Shown here in pieces: positions 60,601-64,000 of a stretch of DNA of 64,000 nt. Origin of the DNA: Streptomyces sp. S4.7. Its GTDB lineage: Bacteria; Actinomycetota; Actinomycetes; Streptomycetales; Streptomycetaceae. Numbering within the stretch: position 1 is the first letter of the stretch; each line of letters opens with the position of its first letter. The DNA is taken from NCBI RefSeq assembly GCF_010384365.1, contig NZ_CP048397.1, forward strand, positions 6,448,001 through 6,512,000, given 5' to 3'. A model generated the notes under the pieces. That model ran no database searches. It worked only from the letters and a program-made list of their open reading frames with translations, and was not told where the DNA came from. The translations under genes and the position numbers were made by a program.

Positions 60601-62703
60601 GGCGACCTCGCCCGCCACTACCCCAACGGCCAGATCGAGTTCCTCGGCCGCATCGACCACCAGATCAAAATCAACGGCTACCGCATCGAACTCGGCGAGA
60701 TCGAAGCCGCCCTCACCGCCCACCCCGACATCGCCGACGCCGTCGCCACCGCCCCCACCACCGTCGACGGACGCAAACACCTCACCGCCCACGTCGTCCC
60801 CAAACCCGGCACCAACCCCACCCCCACCACCATCCGCGACCACCTCACCCGCACCCTGCCCCACTACATGATCCCCACCACCTACACCACCCTCACCCAC
60901 CTCCCCCTCACCACCGCGGGCAAGATCGACCGCACCCAACTCCCCACACCCGCAACCACACCCACAACCACAACCACCCAGCACACCCCACAACCCCCCC
61001 ACCAAACCACCCTCACCACCCTCATCGACCAAACCCTCAACCTCCCCCCCGGCACCACCACACCCCACGACAACTTCTTCAATCTCCGTGGTGACAGCAT
61101 CACCTCCCTCCAACTCGTCAGCGCCGCACGCAAAGCCGGACTCACCCTCACTGTGCGGGACGTGCATCAAGCAGTGGATGTCGCGGCACTGGCCGAACTC
61201 GCTGTGCCGATCGGCGACACCGGGCCGCGAGGTGATTCCGGAAATGGAATCGGCAGGGTGCCGGCGACTCCGGCGGTGCAATGGCTGCGCGAGCGGCACG
61301 GACCCACCGACGGGTACACCCAGGCGGTCTTGCTGCAGGTGCCGGGCGCTCTCGGGCTGGAGCGGCTCCGGACGGCGGTCCAGGCCGTGCTCGACAGGCA
61401 TGACCTGCTCCGGTCCCGATGGGACTCCGCGGCGGGGCAGCTCGTGGTGCCGCCGCCCGGGACGGTGACCGCCGCATCGTGTACGACCCGGGTGGACCTC
61501 GAGGGCGAGGACCCCGCCCGGACGATCGCCGCGACGGCCGAAGAGGTCAGGGCAGAGCTGTCGCCCGAGGACGGGCGCATGCTCCGCGTGATCTGGTTCG
61601 ACGCCGGACCGCAGAATCCGGGGCGGCTGCTGCTGGTCTTCCACCATCTCGTGGTGGACGGTGTCTCCTGGCGGATCCTGCTCCCAGACCTGCGATCGGC
61701 GTGGGAGCGGGCCACTGCGGGCGGGACCCCCGAACTGGATCCGGTCGGGACATCGTTCCGCGCCTGGGCCGAGCACCTGACCGGCATTGCACGGCAGCCG
61801 CAGCGCGTGGCGGAGTTGGAGACCTGGCGGGGCGTGCAGGCACAGGCGGCGGACCTTGTTCCCGGCGCCCGGCTGCGTCCCGGCCGCGACACCGTGGGCG
61901 CCGCCCACCACCGCGTCTTCCGGCTGCCGGCGGATGTGACCGAGCACCTGCTCACCACCCTGCCCGCGGCCTACCGCACCGGGGTCGCCGAGGTGCTGCT
62001 GACAGGCTTGGCACTCGCCGCTGCCGGCCGCGGTGACGCCGTCGGCACCGCGCTGGCGGTCGAGGTCGAGGGCCACGGCCGGGAGGATCTGCTGCCCGGC
62101 GGGGATCTGTCCCGCACCGTCGGCTGGTTCACCAGTACGTTCCCCGTCCGGCTGGATCCGGGGGAGCTCGACTGGACGCAGGTGTGGGACGGTGGCCCGG
62201 CCGCGGGCACGGCGCTGAAGCGGATCAAGGAACAGATCCGCTCGCTGCCCGGCGGCGGCATCGGCTTCGGCCTGCTCCGCTACCTCAACCCCGACACCGC
62301 CGGGATCCTGGCGGCCCTCCCGGGCCCGCAGGTGGGCTTCAACTACCTGGGACGGTTCGGAACCGGTGATCGGGACGCGCTCTGGGCGCCCGCTCTGGGC
62401 GAGGAGGCACCGGCCAACGGGCCCGAGGACGGGATGGCGATGGCGCACCTGCTCGAGGTGACCGCCGTGGCCACGGAGACCGGCCCCGACCCGGTCCTGG
62501 AGGTCCGGTTCGTCTGGGCACCTGAGTTGCTCCCGGACGCGAGCGCCCATGCCGTCGCCGGATCCTTCGAACGCGCGCTGACCGCGCTCGCGCGGCACGC
62601 CGGGCGTCCGGAATCCGGCGGGCGTACCCCGTCCGACCTGCCGCTCGTGACCCTGGATCAGCAGGAGATCGACCAGTTGGAAGACCTGTTCAGGAGCCAG
62701 TGA
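54445..62703 (+). CDS. NRPS 3, 3' part: T-C-A-T-C-A-T-E
   Basis: The open frame begins at a TTG within the damaged stretch; genuine family sequence starts at about 54634. Domains in order are: carrier FFHLGGHSLLA (54703); C with HHIAGDG (55273); A with FTSGSTGRPKG (56755) and pocket D-V-S-H-V-G-G-V-E, unassigned; carrier FFDLGGHSLLV (57868); C with HHIATDG (58435); A with YTSGSTGRPKG (59899) and pocket D-L-P-K-V-G-E-V-G, close to the Asn codes; carrier FFNLRGDSITS (61075, Arg in place of the usual Gly); and E with HHLVVDGVSWRI (61645), EGHGRED, RTVGWFTSTF and FNYLGRF. The last module should deliver D-Asn. No thioesterase is present; the TGA overlaps the next ATG by one base. Confidence 0.88.
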   Translation: MLRLHVHPPPNPTPTTPPDYPPLHAPPPSPSRALTPNGKSTTTTSRTNTHTDQPTHPRAPRTPHEHILCTLFNQTLGITHTTPTDNFFHLGGHSLLATRLTNTIRQHLNADIPVRMLFETPTPAGLAARLKDARESTNPLRPGRRAGATVPVSSGQRRLWFLNRLDAEDTYYNMPFAWRVDGELDEHALSMALDDLVERHEILRTVYPEIEGEPVQRVLSGPAARPDLDVLPLADDDLPAALDEAARHAFDLSTDTPLHVRLLVLGPRSRVLVLVLHHIAGDGGSLVPLLRDLEAAYLERCGGHASDLPPLPVQYADYTLWQREMLGEEDQRGGLAARQIAYWTEQLTGLPEALDLPTDRPRPAELSRGGDVLRFHIPAGLRAELSRLALAEGASLFMATQAALAVLLTRHGAGTDIPIGTGVAGRGDAALDDLVGFFVNTLVLRTNTSGAPTFREMLRRVRETDLDAFANQNLPFERLVEIVSPRRSLNRNPLFQVMLTFNSNPLPPLALGDLEVSDEPIGTDLATFDLSFTLFEQRGDDGAPLGIDGHVEYATDLFDRGTVEQLCERLVRLLSAAVAEPDVPAEQLEMISAEERHRALEKWNDTAPVLPATTMPDLFEQQVADTPGAIAVEFAGTQLDYRALNARANRIARALVSMGIGPEDIVGLALPRSPELIVAMLGVLKAGAAYLPVDPEYPVPRITGMIRDARPACVLMTAATAGPLSGTGARILLVDSADWSATLDRQSTADLTDGDRRTALTPRSPAYTIFTSGSTGRPKGVVVTHAGVAAFVANQRDNYRAGPGMRVLQFASPSFDVAFSELCLALLSGATLVLPGAGLYGPELGRFLSEQRITHAHIPPAVLTGIPVGEFPELVTLVVGGEQLSTELVARWAPGRRMINGYGPPEATVEVTSWLCDPSATSIPIGRPIPNARVYVLGAGLAPVPVGVVGELYVTGPGLARGYLNHPSLTAQRFVANPFGPAGTRLYRTGDLARWRTDGQLEFAGRADGQVKVGGHRIEPGRIEAVLAAHPGVTGTAVVVREDQPGSPELVAYAVAAAGHHLDPDKLRDHLAASLPDHMVPGMVVDLPALPLTVNGKLDRKALPAPRRPAAGRPRTPLEEILCGLFSESLGVAGVGPDDNFFDLGGHSLLVTRLVNKIRVALDADVPVRAVFERPTPAQLATRIRQGTRATDPVRPMSRPAIVPLSFAQRRMWFLERLGSLGSAYNVPHVFRLRGSVDQDALRVAFDDVLERHEALRTVIGEEDDGTPFQVIRDPRAVGSVLSVVSCAPERVDGLVAEEAGRGFDLSAELPIRVTLLVAGAEQATLAIVLHHIATDGLSVGPLLRDLRTAYTARVAGQAPGWEPLPVQYADYALWQRETLGEAADPDSVIAKQTRHWADVLDGVPETLELPVDRPRPAAATTAPGDTVHFAIGQELHQALGELAGRCGATMFMVLHAGLAGLLTRLGAGSDLPIGTLIAGRSDPALDDLVGVFLNTVVLRTDTAGDPTFAELVARARRTDLDAYANQDVPFDHLVETLNPARSAGRNPLFQVMLEVHTGRVEDLSLELPGVTADEQRPAVANAKVDLLFSVFERHGGDGSGLGADGALAFATDLFDRGTAEVLAERLVRLLRSAVAGPDRRLSELEVLSSVERQRILREWNGASLALPDRTVPELFTAWAHADPDGVAVYAVDGSTVSYGGLNARANRIAHHLMSLGAGPEGHVGVMLEHSADLLAVLLGVLKTGAAYAPLDPAHPAERTAYVLADTAAALLVTDKELRGDVPASFTGRVVTLEEDAFVSCPDADPVVVVDPESLVYTMYTSGSTGRPKGVMATHRSLLNYLWWAVDGYRATAGGRGAPLVGSINFDLSVPNFFLPLICGESVTILPPDPHLEHLAGHLQQPNDYSLLKITPGHLDALRAQLPPGTRLDSVRTYVVGADEVRPETITAWQQIAPRATLINEYGPTETIVGCSIHTIDAAFDPHRPVPIGTPIANTRMYVLDPALQPVPAGTNGELYIAGTCVTRGYLNRPALTAHRFVADPYGPPGTRMYRTGDLARHYPNGQIEFLGRIDHQIKINGYRIELGEIEAALTAHPDIADAVATAPTTVDGRKHLTAHVVPKPGTNPTPTTIRDHLTRTLPHYMIPTTYTTLTHLPLTTAGKIDRTQLPTPATTPTTTTTQHTPQPPHQTTLTTLIDQTLNLPPGTTTPHDNFFNLRGDSITSLQLVSAARKAGLTLTVRDVHQAVDVAALAELAVPIGDTGPRGDSGNGIGRVPATPAVQWLRERHGPTDGYTQAVLLQVPGALGLERLRTAVQAVLDRHDLLRSRWDSAAGQLVVPPPGTVTAASCTTRVDLEGEDPARTIAATAEEVRAELSPEDGRMLRVIWFDAGPQNPGRLLLVFHHLVVDGVSWRILLPDLRSAWERATAGGTPELDPVGTSFRAWAEHLTGIARQPQRVAELETWRGVQAQAADLVPGARLRPGRDTVGAAHHRVFRLPADVTEHLLTTLPAAYRTGVAEVLLTGLALAAAGRGDAVGTALAVEVEGHGREDLLPGGDLSRTVGWFTSTFPVRLDPGELDWTQVWDGGPAAGTALKRIKEQIRSLPGGGIGFGLLRYLNPDTAGILAALPGPQVGFNYLGRFGTGDRDALWAPALGEEAPANGPEDGMAMAHLLEVTAVATETGPDPVLEVRFVWAPELLPDASAHAVAGSFERALTALARHAGRPESGGRTPSDLPLVTLDQQEIDQLEDLFRSQ
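58052..59109 (+). repeat. Direct repeat copy 1 (condensation domain of NRPS 3 module 3)
   Basis: It matches 62719-63776 at a constant offset of 4667 bases, with few differences (for example a short cluster near 58207-58238). A second matching block starts at 59188/63854 after a variable stretch and runs to the window end. Confidence 0.9.
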
Positions 62704-64000
62704 TGGAAGGTGTCATGATTCCCCTCTCGTTTGCGCAGCGGCGTCTGTGGTTCCTGGAGCGGCTCGGTTCGCTGGGCAGTGCTTACAACGTGCCGCATGT
62801 GTTCCGGCTGCGGGGTTCTGTCGACCAGGATGCGTTGCGGGTGGCGTTCGATGATGTGTTGGAGCGTCATGAGGTGTTGCGGACGGTTATCGGTGAGGGC
62901 GACGACGGGACGCCGTTCCAGGTCATCAGGGATCCGCGGGCTGTCGGTTCGGTCCTGTCCGTTGTCTCGTGTGCTCCTGAGCGGGTGGACGGGTTGGTCG
63001 CGGAGGAGGCCGGCCGGGGTTTCGATCTGTCGGCGGAGTTGCCGATCCGGGTGACGCTTTTGGTTGCGGGTGCGGAGCAGGCGACGTTGGCGATCGTCCT
63101 GCATCACATTGCGACGGACGGGTTGTCGGTCGGGCCGCTGCTGCGTGATTTGCGTACTGCTTATACCGCGCGTGTCGCGGGGCAGGCGCCGGGCTGGGAG
63201 CCGTTGCCGGTGCAGTACGCCGATTACGCGCTCTGGCAGCGGGAGACGCTCGGGGAGGCCGCCGATCCCGACAGCGTCATCGCCAAGCAGACGCGGCACT
63301 GGGCCGATGTCCTGGACGGTGTCCCGGAAACCCTGGAACTTCCCGTCGACCGGCCGCGTCCTGCCGCCGCTACTACGGCGCCCGGCGATACCGTGCACTT
63401 CGCCATCGGGCAGGAACTCCACCAGGCTCTGGGTGAGTTGGCGGGGCGTTGCGGGGCGACGATGTTCATGGTGTTGCACGCGGGTCTGGCGGGTTTGCTG
63501 ACTCGGTTGGGTGCGGGTAGTGATCTGCCGATCGGTACGCTGATCGCCGGGCGTTCCGATCCGGCGTTGGATGATCTGGTCGGTGTGTTCCTCAACACGG
63601 TGGTGCTGCGGACGGACACGGCGGGTGATCCGACGTTCGCCGAGTTGGTCGCCCGGGCGCGCCAGACGGATCTGGATGCCTATGCCAACCAGGACGTTCC
63701 GTTCGACCATCTCGTCGAGACGCTGAACCCGGTCCGCTCCGCCGGCCGGAACCCCCTCTTCCAGGTCATGCTCGAACTCCATGCCGCGCAGCGAGACGTT
63801 GGCCCGCTGCGCTTCGCTGGCCTGGAACTCGAGTCGGTCCCGATCCCGGCCACGAACGCCAAGGTGGATCTGTTGTTCTCGGTGTTTGAGCGGCATGGTG
63901 GGGATGGGTCGGGGTTGGGTGCGGATGGTGCGCTGGCGTTTGCGACGGATTTGTTCGATCGTGGTACCGCGGAGGTGTTGGCGGAGCGGTTGGTGCGGTT
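62703..64000 (+). CDS. NRPS 4, partial: begins with a condensation domain
   Basis: ATG 62703 overlaps the TGA of NRPS 3 (TGATG) and starts MEGVMIPLSFAQRRLWFLER, with HHIATDG near residue 134. The visible 432 codons are one condensation domain and the beginning of the linker; the gene runs off the window. The domain is almost a copy of the one at 58052-59390. Its PLSFAQRRLWFL opening is that of LCL domains, although it follows a protein ending in an epimerase. ATG 62715 is an alternative start, but the TGATG overlap favours 62703. Confidence 0.88.
   Translation, partial: MEGVMIPLSFAQRRLWFLERLGSLGSAYNVPHVFRLRGSVDQDALRVAFDDVLERHEVLRTVIGEGDDGTPFQVIRDPRAVGSVLSVVSCAPERVDGLVAEEAGRGFDLSAELPIRVTLLVAGAEQATLAIVLHHIATDGLSVGPLLRDLRTAYTARVAGQAPGWEPLPVQYADYALWQRETLGEAADPDSVIAKQTRHWADVLDGVPETLELPVDRPRPAAATTAPGDTVHFAIGQELHQALGELAGRCGATMFMVLHAGLAGLLTRLGAGSDLPIGTLIAGRSDPALDDLVGVFLNTVVLRTDTAGDPTFAELVARARQTDLDAYANQDVPFDHLVETLNPVRSAGRNPLFQVMLELHAAQRDVGPLRFAGLELESVPIPATNAKVDLLFSVFERHGGDGSGLGADGALAFATDLFDRGTAEVLAERLVR
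62719..63776 (+). repeat. Direct repeat copy 2 (condensation domain of NRPS 4)
   Basis: This is the partner of 58052-59109. The two copies differ mainly in the early HEALRTVIGEEDD/HEVLRTVIGEGDD stretch and after LFQVMLE, where a variable linker of 23-25 codons separates the two matching blocks. Confidence 0.9.

Noticed and set aside
55600..62598. A 2332-codon minus-strand open frame opposite NRPS 3.
   Set aside because: Antisense of the C-A-T repeats, with repetitive Arg/His/Gln-rich translation and no domains.

Overview
This window is high-GC actinobacterial DNA, almost certainly Streptomyces. The signs are strong third-position G/C codon bias, frequent GTG starts, ATGA/GTGA start-stop overlaps, an F420-dependent oxidoreductase, an ECF41 sigma factor and a DUF6278-like gene.

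Region 1 (1-16900) looks like a phenazine meroterpenoid cluster. A partial helix-turn-helix gene sits at the left edge (minus strand). A rightward run follows: an ABBA-type aromatic prenyltransferase, an FAD monooxygenase resembling PhzS, phzG, a first phzA/B-type gene, an ECF41 sigma factor, an MmpL exporter, a second phzA/B-type gene, phzC, phzD and phzE. The phzE end is closed by a 26-bp perfect-stem terminator. Facing it are a second prenyltransferase and a squalene-hopene-cyclase-like class II terpene cyclase. A pcaD-pcaC (pcaL) fusion gene ends the region. The inferred logic is: PhzC/E/D/B/G build the phenazine core, the monooxygenase hydroxylates or decarboxylates it, the prenyltransferases attach isoprenoid chains, and the cyclase cyclises a chain. 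PhzF is not in the window. Three 40-bp elements made of heptamers at 11-bp spacing lie upstream of the prenyltransferase and cyclase genes and could be sites for one OmpR/SARP-type regulator.

Region 2 (16900-33939) reads as ordinary chromosome after a small element with terminal inverted repeats: a metallo-beta-lactamase-fold protein, exonuclease III, a DUF6278-like protein, a secreted gamma-glutamyltransferase, a methionine aminopeptidase divergent from an XRE regulator, a PPOX protein, a large disordered protein, a reductive pyrimidine/hydantoin catabolism operon (amidohydrolase, class III aminotransferase, dihydropyrimidinase, LLM oxidoreductase), a lipoate ligase-like protein, a PadR/permease-prefix pair and a small membrane protein.

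Region 3 (about 34140-64000, open to the right) looks like an inserted island. A second ggt-type gene is cut after about 14 codons. Behind it lie repeat-rich sequence, apparent gene remnants and a CoiA-like gene. Then comes a tight operon: methyltransferase, adenylate-forming enzyme, alpha/beta hydrolase, ATP-grasp ligase, second adenylate-forming enzyme and MFS exporter. A LOG-family gene and a non-ribosomal peptide synthetase locus follow. The NRPS set is C-A-T (leftward), A-MT-T-E, a C-A-T-C-A-T-C-A-T-E protein split by a damaged stretch at 54149-54633, and a further C-starting gene running off the window. Adenylation-pocket readings suggest Val (twice) and Asn; two others are unassigned. 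The locus carries a 1.17-kb inverted repeat and a 1.06-kb direct repeat, so it has been built by recent duplication. Adding back the 61 bases missing in the damaged stretch restores exactly one 3662-residue reading frame.
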